Shown here: piece by piece, positions 37,338 to 46,622 of the stretch | Position numbering within the stretch: position 1 is the first letter of the stretch | How the letters are laid out: each line of letters starts with the position of its first letter | Assembly (NCBI GenBank): GCA_019056435.1 | Contig: CP077641.1 | Coordinates: forward strand, 558,001-622,000 | Source: Stutzerimonas stutzeri | GTDB lineage: Bacteria; Pseudomonadota; Gammaproteobacteria; Pseudomonadales; Pseudomonadaceae | Length of the DNA stretch: 64,000 bases | Direction: 5' to 3' | Made by a program: the position numbers and the translations under genes | The notes under the pieces: generated by a model | What the model was told of the DNA's origin: nothing | The model's input: only the letters and a program-made list of their open reading frames with translations | The model's database searches: none

Positions 37338-37772
37338 ATGACCGCCCGCCTCGTCCCCTGCGCCCATTGCGCCGGGCTCAACCGCATTCCCGCCGAGCGT
37401 CTTGGCGACGCGCCACGCTGCGGCCATTGCAAGTCCGCGGTGCTCAGCCGCACGCCCTTCGTTCTGGACGCGTCCCGCTTCGATCAGCAGATCAAGGGCG
37501 ACCTGCCGCTACTCGTCGATGTCTGGGCCAGCTGGTGCGGCCCGTGCCGCGCCTTCGCCCCGACATTCGAGCAGGCCGCCGCCCAGCTCGTGGGTGTCTG
37601 CCGACTGGCGAAGCTGGACAGCGAAGCCAATCCGCAACTGTCCACCCGCCTGGGCATTCGTTCGATCCCCAGCCTGATCCTGTTCCGGGACGGCCGTGAG
37701 CTGGCCCGACAGAGCGGCGCCATGCCGCTGCCCCAGCTGCTCGCCTGGCTGAAACAGCAAGGCGTGGGCTGA
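37338..37772 (+). CDS. trxC: Thioredoxin 2 (TrxC)
   Basis: A 144-residue TrxC: an N-terminal zinc-binding extension with CAHC and CGHC pairs, then a thioredoxin fold with the active site ASWCGPCRAFAP and the cis-Pro loop RSIPSLILF. It reduces protein disulfides under oxidative stress and is the zinc-binding type of thioredoxin. GGAG lies eight bases before the ATG. Independent of the following operon, which has its own promoter. Confidence 0.95.
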   Translation: MTARLVPCAHCAGLNRIPAERLGDAPRCGHCKSAVLSRTPFVLDASRFDQQIKGDLPLLVDVWASWCGPCRAFAPTFEQAAAQLVGVCRLAKLDSEANPQLSTRLGIRSIPSLILFRDGRELARQSGAMPLPQLLAWLKQQGVG

Positions 37773-37852
37773 CCCGACAGGCCCGCAGACAACATCTGGC
37801 CCGTTCGGTTCCCGAATACCGCTACCTCTTATCCGGATATTTCAAGCAACGT

Positions 37853-37881
37853 TTGCCTCGGGTTGAACGCGATTGGATAAT
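37853..37881 (+). promoter_or_regulatory. Predicted sigma-70 promoter of the aryl-polyene operon
   Basis: TTGCCT (37853-37858) and GATAAT (37876-37881) are separated by exactly 17 bp, 85 bp before the first gene. No comparable promoter is visible inside the operon, where most genes overlap. Confidence 0.6.
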
Positions 37882-37966
37882 GCCCCGCACTTTCGCGGCG
37901 GACATTTACCGATAGTCGCTGTACAGGGACGTCGACACGCCAATAACAAAGGCTCAAGAAGAGCCG

Positions 37967-38701
37967 GTGAGTTCAAGCGTGATTCAATTCGATATCGATC
38001 AATGGCAGGCCTGGGCTCCAGGCCTGGCGAGCGTTGCCGACTGGGCGATCTGGGCCAGGGAACCCTATCGTGTCCAACCCGGCGATGAAATGCCGGACGT
38101 CACGTTCCTCCCGGCGATGCAACGCCGCCGCCTCAGCCGCCTGGCTCGTATGGCGTTCACCGTGGCCACGCCACTGGCTGAAGGCAAGCCCCCGCTCCCA
38201 CTGGTCTACGCCTCGCGCCACGGCGAAACACCGCGGACATACGCCATTCTCGAGGACCTGGCTCATGAAGAGCCGATGTCGCCGACCCAATTCAGCCTCT
38301 CGGTGCACAACGCGATCATCGGTCTCTGGTCGATTCAGCGTGGAGACACCAGTGAAATGACCGCGCTGGCCGCCGAGGGCGACGGCCTCGAACATGCCGT
38401 GCTCGAAGCCGGCCTGCTACTCGCCGAAGGTGCGCCCGGTGTGCTCGTCGTGATCGCCGAGGACCAACCGCCAGCGGCCTATGAGCCCTGGGTCAGCGAC
38501 GTGCCGTTCCCCTACGCCCTGGGGCTGCTCCTCACGCCCGGCGATCGCTGGCGCCTGAGTCTGGAAGCCGGCGACCCGTCTCGGCACGAGCCCGGCCAAT
38601 GGCCGCACGCGCTCGAGCTGATCCGCACACTGGTCACTGGCCAGCCGCGCCGCGCGCATCAATGGAAGGGACGCAGATGGAACTGGCAGCAAGCTCACTG
38701 A
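37967..38701 (+). CDS. Beta-ketoacyl synthase-like chain-length factor
   Basis: First gene of the aryl-polyene operon, 244 residues. It matches the 'beta-ketoacyl synthase, N-terminal-like' family of chain-length factors: RLSRLARMAFTVA ... YASRHGETPRTYAILEDLAHEEPMSPTQFSLSVHNAIIGLWSI. The catalytic Cys and His residues of true ketosynthases are absent, so it likely pairs with an active ketosynthase to set polyene length (ApeC-like). GTG 37967 with an AAGAAGAG site. Its end overlaps the next gene by 25 bp. Confidence 0.85.
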   Translation: MSSSVIQFDIDQWQAWAPGLASVADWAIWAREPYRVQPGDEMPDVTFLPAMQRRRLSRLARMAFTVATPLAEGKPPLPLVYASRHGETPRTYAILEDLAHEEPMSPTQFSLSVHNAIIGLWSIQRGDTSEMTALAAEGDGLEHAVLEAGLLLAEGAPGVLVVIAEDQPPAAYEPWVSDVPFPYALGLLLTPGDRWRLSLEAGDPSRHEPGQWPHALELIRTLVTGQPRRAHQWKGRRWNWQQAH

Positions 38702-39426
38702 CCCCCCGCCGCAGCGCACCCTGGGCCTGGCGCCTGATCGCTACCGCATTGTCGTTCACCCTGTTTGGCCTGGGCGGGCTCTGCCTGCGCCTGGTCGTGT
38801 TCCCGCTGCTCTCGCTGCTGCCGGGCGACGCCGCGCTGCAGCGCCGGCGCGCACGCCAGACCGTCAGCCGTCTGTTCTGGCTGTTCGTGCAGTTCATGTA
38901 CCGCAGCGGCGTGCTGACCTACGAGGTCGAGGGCGCCGAGCGTCTCGGGCGCCCCGGCCAGCTCGTCATTGCCAACCATCCTTCGCTCATCGACGTGGTG
39001 GTCTTGATCGGTCTGATCCGCGACGCCAACTGCGTGGTCAAGCAAAGCCTCTGGGACAACCCCTTCACCCGCGGCCCGATTCGCGCCGCGCAGTACATCA
39101 GCAACAACGGCAGTGCCGAGATGCTCGACGAAGCCGCCAGCGCGCTGCGCGACGGCCAGACGCTGATCATCTTTCCCGAAGGCACGCGCACGACGCCGGG
39201 CCAGGCGCCGCAATTTCATCGCGGGGCGGCATCGATCGCACTACGCGGCGCGACCGTGGTAACGCCGGTGGTCATCAGCGTCACGCCGACGACCCTGACC
39301 AAGGCCGAGCCCTGGTATCGCATCCCGGCCCGGCGGTTTCATTTTCATCTGCGGGTCGGTGCCGACATCGATCCGCAGGCGTTTGCCGCCGGGGGCGGCG
39401 CCCATCGCTTCGCGGCGACTCAATGA
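38677..39426 (+). CDS. Lysophospholipid/1-acylglycerol-3-phosphate-type acyltransferase, 3' frame probably broken
   Basis: A PlsC-family acyltransferase of the pigment operon, 249 residues as read. It has an N-terminal membrane helix, ANHPSLID (HxxxxD catalytic motif, here NHPSLID) and FPEGTRT. Removing one G from the run 39391-39395 would extend it with RRLNDYLHQHFIQELALDEPT to a stop at 39476-39478, overlapping the ACP gene; this is a more natural C-terminus, so an insertion error is likely. ATG 38677 has AAGG upstream. It probably transfers the polyene to a membrane lipid. Confidence 0.87.
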   Translation: MELAASSLTPRRSAPWAWRLIATALSFTLFGLGGLCLRLVVFPLLSLLPGDAALQRRRARQTVSRLFWLFVQFMYRSGVLTYEVEGAERLGRPGQLVIANHPSLIDVVVLIGLIRDANCVVKQSLWDNPFTRGPIRAAQYISNNGSAEMLDEAASALRDGQTLIIFPEGTRTTPGQAPQFHRGAASIALRGATVVTPVVISVTPTTLTKAEPWYRIPARRFHFHLRVGADIDPQAFAAGGGAHRFAATQ

Positions 39427-39464
39427 TTATCTGCACCAACACTTCATACAGGAGCTCGCACTCG

Positions 39465-39728
39465 ATGAGCCAACTTAAGCTTGAGATCAGGCAACTGATC
39501 ATCGACGCCCTGGGTCTGGAAGACCTCTCGCCGGACGATATCGTCGCTGACCAACCCCTGTTCGGCGAAGGCCTGGGCCTCGACTCGGTCGACGCGCTCG
39601 AGCTGGGACTGGCCATCCAGAAGCGCTTCGGTATCAAGATCGACGCCGACGCCAAGGACACCCGTACGCATTTCGCCAGCGTTGACAGCCTGGCCGCGTA
39701 CATCCATGCCAACCGTGCCGTCGCCTGA
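39465..39728 (+). CDS. Acyl carrier protein 1 of the aryl-polyene operon
   Basis: An 87-residue ACP with the phosphopantetheine site GLDSVDALEL (Ser near residue 41). It carries the growing or starter acyl chain in polyene assembly. ATG 39465 has GGAGCTC upstream; an earlier in-frame start at 39423 lies inside the preceding gene. A phosphopantetheinyl transferase is not in the window and must come from elsewhere. Confidence 0.92.
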   Translation: MSQLKLEIRQLIIDALGLEDLSPDDIVADQPLFGEGLGLDSVDALELGLAIQKRFGIKIDADAKDTRTHFASVDSLAAYIHANRAVA

Positions 39729-39741
39729 GGAGGAGCCCAAC

Positions 39742-39999
39742 GTGAACAGCCGTGACGAAATCTTCCTGACCCTGCGTGATGCACTGGTCGAGCTCTTCGA
39801 ACTGGAGCCCGAGCGAGTGACCCTCGAGGCGAACCTCTATCAGGACCTCGAAATCGACAGCATCGACGCGGTCGACCTGATCGACCACATCAAGCGCCAG
39901 ACGGGCAAGAAGATCGCCGCCGAGGAATTCAAGTCCGTGCGCACCGTCGGCGACGTGGTCGAAGCCGTCCATCGCATGGTCAACCCCGAAGCCGCCTGA
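39742..39999 (+). CDS. Acyl carrier protein 2 of the aryl-polyene operon
   Basis: An 85-residue ACP with the attachment site EIDSIDAVDL. GTG 39742 follows a strong AGGAGG and lies 13 bp after ACP 1. Paired ACPs are the rule in aryl-polyene clusters, one for the aryl starter and one for elongation, though which is which cannot be told here. Confidence 0.92.
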   Translation: MNSRDEIFLTLRDALVELFELEPERVTLEANLYQDLEIDSIDAVDLIDHIKRQTGKKIAAEEFKSVRTVGDVVEAVHRMVNPEAA

Positions 40000-40064
40000 A
40001 CGCCAGCTCCGACGACCGTCTCGCCACGAGCCCGGTCGCCGGCCGCCCAGCCCCGGACAATCAC

Positions 40065-40643
40065 ATGCCCCTAACTGCTCGAACCGCCACGGGCCACGCC
40101 GGCCGGCTGGTCGGCCTTGGCCTGCTCGTGGCCGGTCTCGCCTATCCGTTCGCCGTCTATGCCGGCCGGGACGTCCTCTCCCCCCGGCTGTTCGCCGTGC
40201 TGCTTGGCGCGCTCTGGCTGGTGCGGACGCTCGCGTCGAAGCAGACCTTGTTGAGTCGCACCCTCGCGGTCACCGCCTTGCTGTTCTGCCTGCTGCTCGG
40301 GTGGGCCGACAGCTCGGCCTTGCTGCGCTGGTATCCGGTTCTCATCAGCCTGGCATTGCTGGGCGTGTTCGGCGGCAGCCTCTGCTACGGCATGCCGGTG
40401 GTCGAGCGCCTGGCCCGTCTGAGCGAGCCGGAGCTGCCCCCGGCGGCGGTTCGCTACACGCGACAGGTAACCTGGGTCTGGGTCGGATTCTTCCTGCTCA
40501 ACGCCGGCATCGCCAGCGGCCTGGCACTCTGGGCACCGTTGAACTGGTGGGCGCTGTACACCGGCCTGATCGCCTATCTGCTGATGGGCATCTTGTTCGC
40601 TGGAGAATGGCTGGTTCGCCAGCACGTCAGGAAGACTGCATGA
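40065..40643 (+). CDS. Polytopic membrane protein of the aryl-polyene operon (COG4648 type)
   Basis: A 192-residue inner-membrane protein with about six hydrophobic helices (for example VGLGLLVAGLAYPFAVYAG and VTWVWVGFFLLNAGIASGLALW), corresponding by position and character to the conserved COG4648 membrane protein of aryl-polyene clusters. Function unproven; probably part of a membrane assembly complex. Its stop overlaps the next ATG (ATGA). Confidence 0.8.
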   Translation: MPLTARTATGHAGRLVGLGLLVAGLAYPFAVYAGRDVLSPRLFAVLLGALWLVRTLASKQTLLSRTLAVTALLFCLLLGWADSSALLRWYPVLISLALLGVFGGSLCYGMPVVERLARLSEPELPPAAVRYTRQVTWVWVGFFLLNAGIASGLALWAPLNWWALYTGLIAYLLMGILFAGEWLVRQHVRKTA

Positions 40644-42319
40644 ACTGGATAGCTCTGGAACACCTGCTCGAAACGGCGATCGATGGCCGTCCGGTCACCA
40701 CGGACCCGGCACTCGGGCACACCGACCTGCGCGAGCAGGCGTTACGCCTGGCCGCTGGCTTGCGTCGGCGCAAGGTGACGCGTATCGCCGTGCACCTGCA
40801 GGACGCCGCCGAACTGGCGACGGTGCTGCTCGGTGCCTGGCGCGCCGGGGTCACCGTCTTGCTGCCGGCCGATCTGCAACCGGCGAGCCGCGCCCGGCTG
40901 ACGGATCAGACTCCGCTCTGGATCAGCGACGCTTCCGGTGATACGCCCTGGCGTGAATTGCTGGACGAACCGCTGCACGGTGCCCCGCTCGACCTCGATG
41001 GCAACCGCCTGGTGCTCTGCACGTCCGGCTCCAGCGGGGCGCCAAAGCTGATCGAGAAGAGCCTGCGTCAACTGGCCAACGAAGTGCAGACGCTCGAAGC
41101 CCAGTGGGGCGAAGCGCTCGGCGACGCCTGCGTGATCGGCAGCGTCGCTGCGCAGCACATCTACGGCTTGCTTTTTCGCGTGCTCTGGCCGCTCTGCGCG
41201 GGGCGCCTTTTTCTGCGGCAGGCGCAACCCTTTTCCGAGGACCTGCAGCGGGCCAGTCGCGCGCAACCGCATTTTTGCTGGGTCACCAGCCCGGCGTTGC
41301 TCAAGCGCATGGGCGACAACCTCGACTGGCCGGCGCTGCGTGCGGTGCGGCGGGTGTTCTCCTCCGGCGGCCCGCTGGACCCTGAAATCGCAACTCGCCT
41401 TGCCGACCGGCTCGGACAGGCGCCGACGGAAATCTATGGCAGTTCGGAAACCGGCGGTATTGCCTGGCGCCAGGGCAGCCCGCTGTGGCACCCCTTCGCG
41501 GGTGTGCAGCTGAGCCAGGATGAGCACGGCGCCTTGCGTGTCGCCTCGCCCTGCCTGCCAGCGGGGCACACGGAACAAACCGCCGACGAGGCGCGCATCG
41601 AGGCTGACGGGCGCTTCAGGCTCCTCGGCCGGCTGGACCGCATCGTCAAGCTCGAGGAGAAACGCATCTCCCTGCCCATGCTGGAAAGCGCGCTCGCCAG
41701 CCATCCCTGCGTCAGCGAAGCGCGGCTCGGCGTGATCACGGAGAACCGCGCCTACCTTGCCGCCTTGGTCGCCTTGAGCGATGCCGGGCTGCATGCATTG
41801 CGCAACGGTGGCCGTCGAGCGCTGACCGAATCCTTGCGCCAACACCTGTCGGTGCATTGCGAAACCCTGGCGCTGCCGCGCCGCTGGCGTCTGGTACGTC
41901 ACCTGCCCCTCAACGCGCAAGGCAAGCTGCCACAGGCCTGGCTCGAAAGCCTGCTGCAGGCGCCGCGCCCGCGCCTGCCTGAACGCCTCGGCCAGCAGCA
42001 GAATGACGAGCAGTGGCACCTGGAATTGGGCGTACCGCTGGACCTTGCGCATTTCTCCGGCCACTTCCCGCATACCCCGGTCCTGCCCGGGGTGGTGCAA
42101 ATCGACTGGGCACTGGCGCTGGCCCGGGAGGTCTTCGACGATCTGCCGCCGCGTTTCGGCGGGATGGAAGTGCTGAAGTTCCAGCAACTGGCCCGCCCCG
42201 GCGATCGGTTGCGGCTGACCCTGCGCTTCGACCGCAGCCGCGGCAAGCTGCATTTCAATTACCTCAACGGCGACGCCCCCTGCTCGTCCGGTCGCATCCT
42301 GCTGGGAGAGCCCACATGA
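40640..42319 (+). CDS. Acyl-ACP/acyl-CoA ligase fused to a hotdog dehydratase domain
   Basis: A 559-residue two-domain protein. Residues 1-440 are an AMP-forming ligase: P-loop LCTSGSSGAPKLIEKS, YGSSETGG, and the C-terminal catalytic Lys in NAQGKLPQ. It would load the aryl starter acid onto an ACP. Residues 455-559 are a FabA/FabZ-like hotdog domain (AHFSGHFPHTPVLPGVVQIDWA) equal to the stand-alone ApeI dehydratase in other clusters. ATG 40640 overlaps the previous stop; the longer upstream frame is not ligase-like. Confidence 0.9.
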   Translation: MNWIALEHLLETAIDGRPVTTDPALGHTDLREQALRLAAGLRRRKVTRIAVHLQDAAELATVLLGAWRAGVTVLLPADLQPASRARLTDQTPLWISDASGDTPWRELLDEPLHGAPLDLDGNRLVLCTSGSSGAPKLIEKSLRQLANEVQTLEAQWGEALGDACVIGSVAAQHIYGLLFRVLWPLCAGRLFLRQAQPFSEDLQRASRAQPHFCWVTSPALLKRMGDNLDWPALRAVRRVFSSGGPLDPEIATRLADRLGQAPTEIYGSSETGGIAWRQGSPLWHPFAGVQLSQDEHGALRVASPCLPAGHTEQTADEARIEADGRFRLLGRLDRIVKLEEKRISLPMLESALASHPCVSEARLGVITENRAYLAALVALSDAGLHALRNGGRRALTESLRQHLSVHCETLALPRRWRLVRHLPLNAQGKLPQAWLESLLQAPRPRLPERLGQQQNDEQWHLELGVPLDLAHFSGHFPHTPVLPGVVQIDWALALAREVFDDLPPRFGGMEVLKFQQLARPGDRLRLTLRFDRSRGKLHFNYLNGDAPCSSGRILLGEPT

Positions 42320-43134
42320 CCCGTCTCACCTCGGCGACCCCGCTCGCCACTATTCCGACCCCGACCTTCGAGCAGTTGGCGCTGGGCATTGATGAGGATT
42401 GGTTCAAGCCCTGCGCGGTGATCCCGGTGTACAACCACGAGCGCACCCTACCCGCCGTGGTGAGCGCACTGCGCGACCAGGACCTGCCCTGCATCCTGGT
42501 CGACGACGGCTCCAGCCCGGTCGCCGCGGCCACCATCGATGCGCTGGCCGAAAGAGCGGGCGTCTTCCTCGTCCGGCATACCGTCAACCAGGGCAAGGGC
42601 GGCGCCGTCACGAGCGGGCTGCGCGAGGCGTCGCGCCTGGGGTTCAGCCACGCACTGCAGGTCGATGCAGACGGCCAGCACGATCTCGGTTCGGTGTCGC
42701 TGTTTCTCGACCGGGCATGCCAGGCGCCGGACGCGGTGGTCTGCGGCTACCCGCTGTATGACGCCAGCGTGCCCAAGGGGCGCCTGTATGCCCGTTACCT
42801 GACCCACGTCTGGGTCTGGATCAACACGCTGTCGCTGTCGATCCGCGACTCGATGTGCGGTTTTCGCGTCTACCCGCTGCGCCAGACGCTCGCCCTGCTC
42901 GACTCGACGCGCCTGGGCAAGCGAATGGACTTCGACACCGAGATACTGGTCCGCCTGTTCTGGCGCGAACAGCCGATGGTCTGGCTGCCGACGCGTGTCC
43001 ATTACCCTCGCGACGGCGTTTCGCATTTCCGGCTGTGGCGTGACAACCTCCTGATCTCGGCCATGCACGCCCGGTTGTTCGGCGGCATGCTCGTGCGCGC
43101 GCCGAAGCTGCTCTGCCGGCGGTGGCGCGAATGA
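42316..43134 (+). CDS. Family 2 glycosyltransferase
   Basis: A 272-residue GT-A fold transferase: AVIPVYNHERTL, LVDDGSS, the metal-binding DADGQHD, and a C-terminal segment (DSMCGFRVYPL) typical of dolichyl-phosphate-mannose-synthase-like enzymes. In aryl-polyene clusters such enzymes build the glycolipid to which the polyene is attached. ATG 42316 overlaps the previous stop (ATGA), and its own stop overlaps the next gene. Confidence 0.9.
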   Translation: MTRLTSATPLATIPTPTFEQLALGIDEDWFKPCAVIPVYNHERTLPAVVSALRDQDLPCILVDDGSSPVAAATIDALAERAGVFLVRHTVNQGKGGAVTSGLREASRLGFSHALQVDADGQHDLGSVSLFLDRACQAPDAVVCGYPLYDASVPKGRLYARYLTHVWVWINTLSLSIRDSMCGFRVYPLRQTLALLDSTRLGKRMDFDTEILVRLFWREQPMVWLPTRVHYPRDGVSHFRLWRDNLLISAMHARLFGGMLVRAPKLLCRRWRE

Positions 43135-44078
43135 ATCAGCGCGGCAACGCCGACACGCATTGGGCCGGACACCGCGAGCGAGGCAGCTTCGCCTTGATGA
43201 AGCTCACCGCCTGGGCAGTGCGGGTCGTCGGGCGCAAGCCGATGGCACCGGTGCTCTACCTGATCGTGCTGTATTTCTACCTGTTCGGTCGCCGCGCTCG
43301 GCGTAGCGCCTGGGTCTACCAGCAGCATCTGGCGAACTGGAGCGGCCGCGCCGACCTGCAGCCCAGTGCCGGCTCGGTCTACCGCCAATTCATGGCGTTC
43401 GCCGATACGCTGCTGGACAAGCTCGATGTCTGGGGCGGCCGCCTGTCGCTGGATCGGCTGGTCGTGCATGACCCGGCCAACCTGCATGCCGACCTCAAGG
43501 CCCCCCGCGGCCAGCTGCTGGTCGGCTCGCACCTGGGCAATCTCGAGATCTGCCGGGCCCTGGCAGAGTTGGGCCGGCAGGTCACCCTGAACGTGCTAGT
43601 GCACACCCGCCATGCCGAACGCTTCAACAAGCTGCTCGACGAATCCGGTGCCAATCGACTGCGGCTGGTGCAGGTCAGCGAGCTGGACCCGGCGACCATG
43701 CTGGACCTGTCCCAGCGCCTAGACCGAGGCGAATGGCTGGCCATCGCCGGCGATCGCATTCCACTGCACGGCGGGCGTACAGCCACGGCCGATTTTCTCG
43801 GCCAGCCGGCGGCATTCCCGCAGGGGCCATGGCTGCTGGCCGGCTTGCTGCAATGCCCAGCCAACCTGCTGTTCTGCCTGAAGCAGGGCGAGCAGTTCCA
43901 TGTCCATCTCGAGCCGTTCGCCGAAACGGTCCAATGGCGCCGCCGTGAACGTGAGACCGTGGTGCAACAGTGGGTGCAGCGCTACGCCGACCGCCTGGCC
44001 GCGCGCTGCCTGGAGGCGCCGCTGCAATGGTTCAACTTCTACCCTTTCTGGAACACGCATGAACGACGCCACGATTGA
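43131..44078 (+). CDS. LpxL/HtrB-type acyltransferase
   Basis: A 315-residue membrane-associated acyltransferase of the lipid-A late acyltransferase superfamily: an N-terminal hydrophobic helix (VLYLIVLYFYLF), HLGNLE (catalytic H-x4-E type motif) and AGDRIPLHGG. In pigment clusters this type is thought to join the aryl polyene to the lipid carrier. Starts at ATG 43131, overlapping the previous stop by four bases; its end overlaps the ammonia-lyase start. Confidence 0.87.
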   Translation: MNQRGNADTHWAGHRERGSFALMKLTAWAVRVVGRKPMAPVLYLIVLYFYLFGRRARRSAWVYQQHLANWSGRADLQPSAGSVYRQFMAFADTLLDKLDVWGGRLSLDRLVVHDPANLHADLKAPRGQLLVGSHLGNLEICRALAELGRQVTLNVLVHTRHAERFNKLLDESGANRLRLVQVSELDPATMLDLSQRLDRGEWLAIAGDRIPLHGGRTATADFLGQPAAFPQGPWLLAGLLQCPANLLFCLKQGEQFHVHLEPFAETVQWRRRERETVVQQWVQRYADRLAARCLEAPLQWFNFYPFWNTHERRHD

Positions 44079-45602
44079 ACCGGTCCTCTTCGGTGAGAAC
44101 GCACTACGTATCGAGGATGTGCTGGCGGTTGCCGAGCGGCGGGCCCCGGTGCGCCTGCAAGCCGATCCCGCCTTTCGTGTGCGCATCGCCCGCGGCGCGC
44201 AGTTCCTCGACACCCTGCTCGACCGCGAAGGTGTCATTTACGGCGTGACCACTGGGTATGGCGATTCCTGTGTCGTCGCCGTGCCCTTACACCAGGTCGA
44301 GGCGCTGCCGCAGCATCTCTTCACCTTTCACGGCTGCGGCCTGGGCAAGCTGCTCGACGTCCAAGCCACGCGTGCCGTGCTGGCGGCGCGCCTGCGCTCG
44401 CTGACCCACGGCATGTCCGGGGTACGCCTCGAGCTGCTCGAGCGCATGCAGGCCTTTCTCGAACACGACGTGCTACCGCTGATTCCCGAGGAAGGTTCGG
44501 TCGGCGCCAGCGGCGATCTGACGCCGCTGTCCTACGTTGCGGCGACACTCGCTGGCCAGCGCGACGTGCTGTATCGCGGCGAGCGGCAGAGCGCCGCCGA
44601 GGTCCATCGTCAGCTTGGCTGGACGCCTTTGACGCTGCGCCCCAAGGAAGCCCTCGCGCTCATGAACGGGACGGCCGTGATGACCGGTCTCGCCTGCCTG
44701 GCCTACGCACGTGCCGACTACCTGCTCAAGCTCGCCACCCGCATCACCGCGCTCAACGTAGCGGCGATGCAGGGCAATCCCGAGCACTTCGACGAGCGCC
44801 TGTTCGCCGCCAAGCCGCATCCCGGCCAGGCCCAGGTGGCCGCCTGGCTGCGCACGGACCTGGCCATCGACGGCCCGACCGCACCGCTGCACCGCCTGCA
44901 GGATCGCTACTCGCTGCGCTGCGCCCCGCATGTGCTGGGCGTGCTGGCCGACAGCCTCGGCCTGCTGCGCCAGTTCATCGAGACCGAGCTGAACAGCGCC
45001 AACGACAATCCGATCATCGATGCCGAAGCCGAGCGCGTGCTACACGGAGGCCACTTCTACGGCGGGCACATCGCTTTCGCCATGGACAGCCTGAAGAACC
45101 TCGTCGCCAACGTCGCGGACCTGCTCGATCGGCAATTGGCGCTGCTGGTCGACACCCGCTATAACCATGGCCTGCCGAGCAATCTATCCGGCGCGCCAGC
45201 CGAGACGGCGATGATCAACCACGGGTTCAAGGCCGTGCAGATCGGCGCCAGCGCCTGGACCGCCGAAGCGCTCAAGAACAGCATGCCGGCCAGCGTGTTC
45301 TCGCGCTCCACCGAATGCCACAACCAGGACAAGGTCAGCATGGGCACCATTGCTGCGCGCGATGCGCTGCGCAGCCTGGAGCTGACCGAGCAGGTGGCGG
45401 CCGCGACGCTGCTGGCGGCCAACCAGGGCGTCTGGCTGCGCCGGCGCCAGGCAGACGGCCGCCCCTGCCCGGACCACTGGCGCAGATGCACGCGACACTC
45501 GGTGAGGATTTCCCGCCCGTGGTGGAAGACCGGGCGCTGGAAGGCGAACTGCGGCTGTGCCTGGCGCGCATCCGTGCACGACATTGGGGGCTCTATGCGT
45601 AA
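44059..45602 (+). CDS. Aromatic amino acid ammonia-lyase (HAL/TAL/PAL family), frame broken near the 3' end
   Basis: An MIO-dependent lyase of about 515 residues. The cofactor-forming triad Ala150-Ser151-Gly152 (GASGDL), catalytic YGVTTG (61-66), NDNPII and TECHNQDKVS are present. It would release ammonia from tyrosine or phenylalanine to give an aryl starter acid. At the substrate-selectivity position it reads Phe-His (TFHGCG), unlike canonical TAL (His-Leu) or HAL (Ser-His). One C is missing from the run 45462-45465; the restored end is ...LARIRARHWGLYA. Confidence 0.9.
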
Positions 45603-46020
45603 GGAAGGCGTGCTGCAGGCCGAGGTCGAGATCCTCGTGCCCTTTTTCGACGTCGATTCGATGGACGTGGTCTGGCACGGCCACTACATCAAGTACTTCG
45701 AGATTGCGCGCTGTGCGTTGCTCGACCGCATCGGCCACAACTACCTGCAAATGCGCGAAGCCGGCTATGCCTGGCCGATCATCGACATCCAATTGCGCTA
45801 TGTACGCGGCGCGCGCTTCAACCAGCACATCCTGGTACGGGCCGACCTGGTGGAGTGGGAACATCGCTTGAAGGTCAACTATCTGATCACGGACGCCGAA
45901 ACCGGCACGCGCATGACCCGTGGCAGCAGTGTCCAGGTAGCCGTCGAGATTGCCACCCGCGAGATGATGTTCTCCTCGCCGCGGGTGTTCGTCGACGCCG
46001 TCCAGCGAGCGCTTCGCTGA
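45595..46020 (+). CDS. 4-hydroxybenzoyl-CoA-type thioesterase
   Basis: A 141-residue hotdog thioesterase (FFDVDSMDVVWHGHYIKYFEIARCALLD, catalytic Asp in the DxMxVVWHG motif). It overlaps the end of the ammonia-lyase gene by eight bases once the lyase frame is corrected. Probably releases or edits acyl thioesters during pigment assembly. Because of the upstream frame break it appears fused to the lyase as read, but the fusion is artificial. Confidence 0.88.
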   Translation: MRKEGVLQAEVEILVPFFDVDSMDVVWHGHYIKYFEIARCALLDRIGHNYLQMREAGYAWPIIDIQLRYVRGARFNQHILVRADLVEWEHRLKVNYLITDAETGTRMTRGSSVQVAVEIATREMMFSSPRVFVDAVQRALR

Positions 46021-46622
46021 TGCGCCGAGTCTCGACGATATGGCTGGCCCTGGTATTGCTCGCCGCGGCCACAGCCGCTCGAGCGTTCGACCTGCAGGAA
46101 CTCCAGGCACAGCTGAGCGAGCCGGCAGTGATCCGCGGTGAATTCACGCAGCAAAAGCACCTGCGTGCCCTGCCCCAGCCGCTGGTCAGCCAGGGCCGTT
46201 TCGTCCTGGCGCGTGACCAGGGGCTGCTCTGGCTGCTGCGCCAGCCGCTCCAGCAGGACTACCGGATCACCGATGCCGGCGTCGCGCGACGCAATGCCGA
46301 CGGCTGGCACATGACCGACCAGCAGCGCGCGGCCGCGCAGCATAACCGCCTTTTCCTTGCCGTGCTGCGCGGTGACTCGTCGGCGCTGGCACGGGATTTC
46401 GACCTGCAACTGAGCGGCACCGCCGAGCGTTGGCAGCTCGCCCTCACCCCTCGCGCGGCGCTGCTCCGGCAGATCTTCACCCAAATCCTGATCAGCGGCG
46501 GCGCCACGCCGGACCGTATCGAGCTGTACGAAGCCCAGGGCGACAGCACGTTGCTGACCCTCGAGAACAGCCGGGTCGATGACCAGCTGAGCGCCGACGA
46601 ACATCATGACCTCACCCACTGA
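46020..46622 (+). CDS. LolA-like outer-membrane lipoprotein carrier of the pigment operon
   Basis: A 200-residue periplasmic protein with a signal peptide (MRRVSTIWLALVLLAAATAARA) and the LolA-type half-barrel pattern (VIRGEFTQQKHLRALPQPLVSQGRFVLARDQGLLWLL). In aryl-polyene clusters it carries the lipid-linked product across the periplasm with the MMPL exporter. ATG 46020 shares its A with the thioesterase stop. It overlaps the exporter gene by 17 bp. Confidence 0.87.
   Translation: MRRVSTIWLALVLLAAATAARAFDLQELQAQLSEPAVIRGEFTQQKHLRALPQPLVSQGRFVLARDQGLLWLLRQPLQQDYRITDAGVARRNADGWHMTDQQRAAAQHNRLFLAVLRGDSSALARDFDLQLSGTAERWQLALTPRAALLRQIFTQILISGGATPDRIELYEAQGDSTLLTLENSRVDDQLSADEHHDLTH

Noticed and set aside
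43900-46020. A 706-codon open frame joining the ammonia-lyase and the thioesterase
   Set aside because: The join exists only because one C is missing at 45462-45465. The natural lyase ending is found in the other frame, and the thioesterase has its own ATG at 45595.
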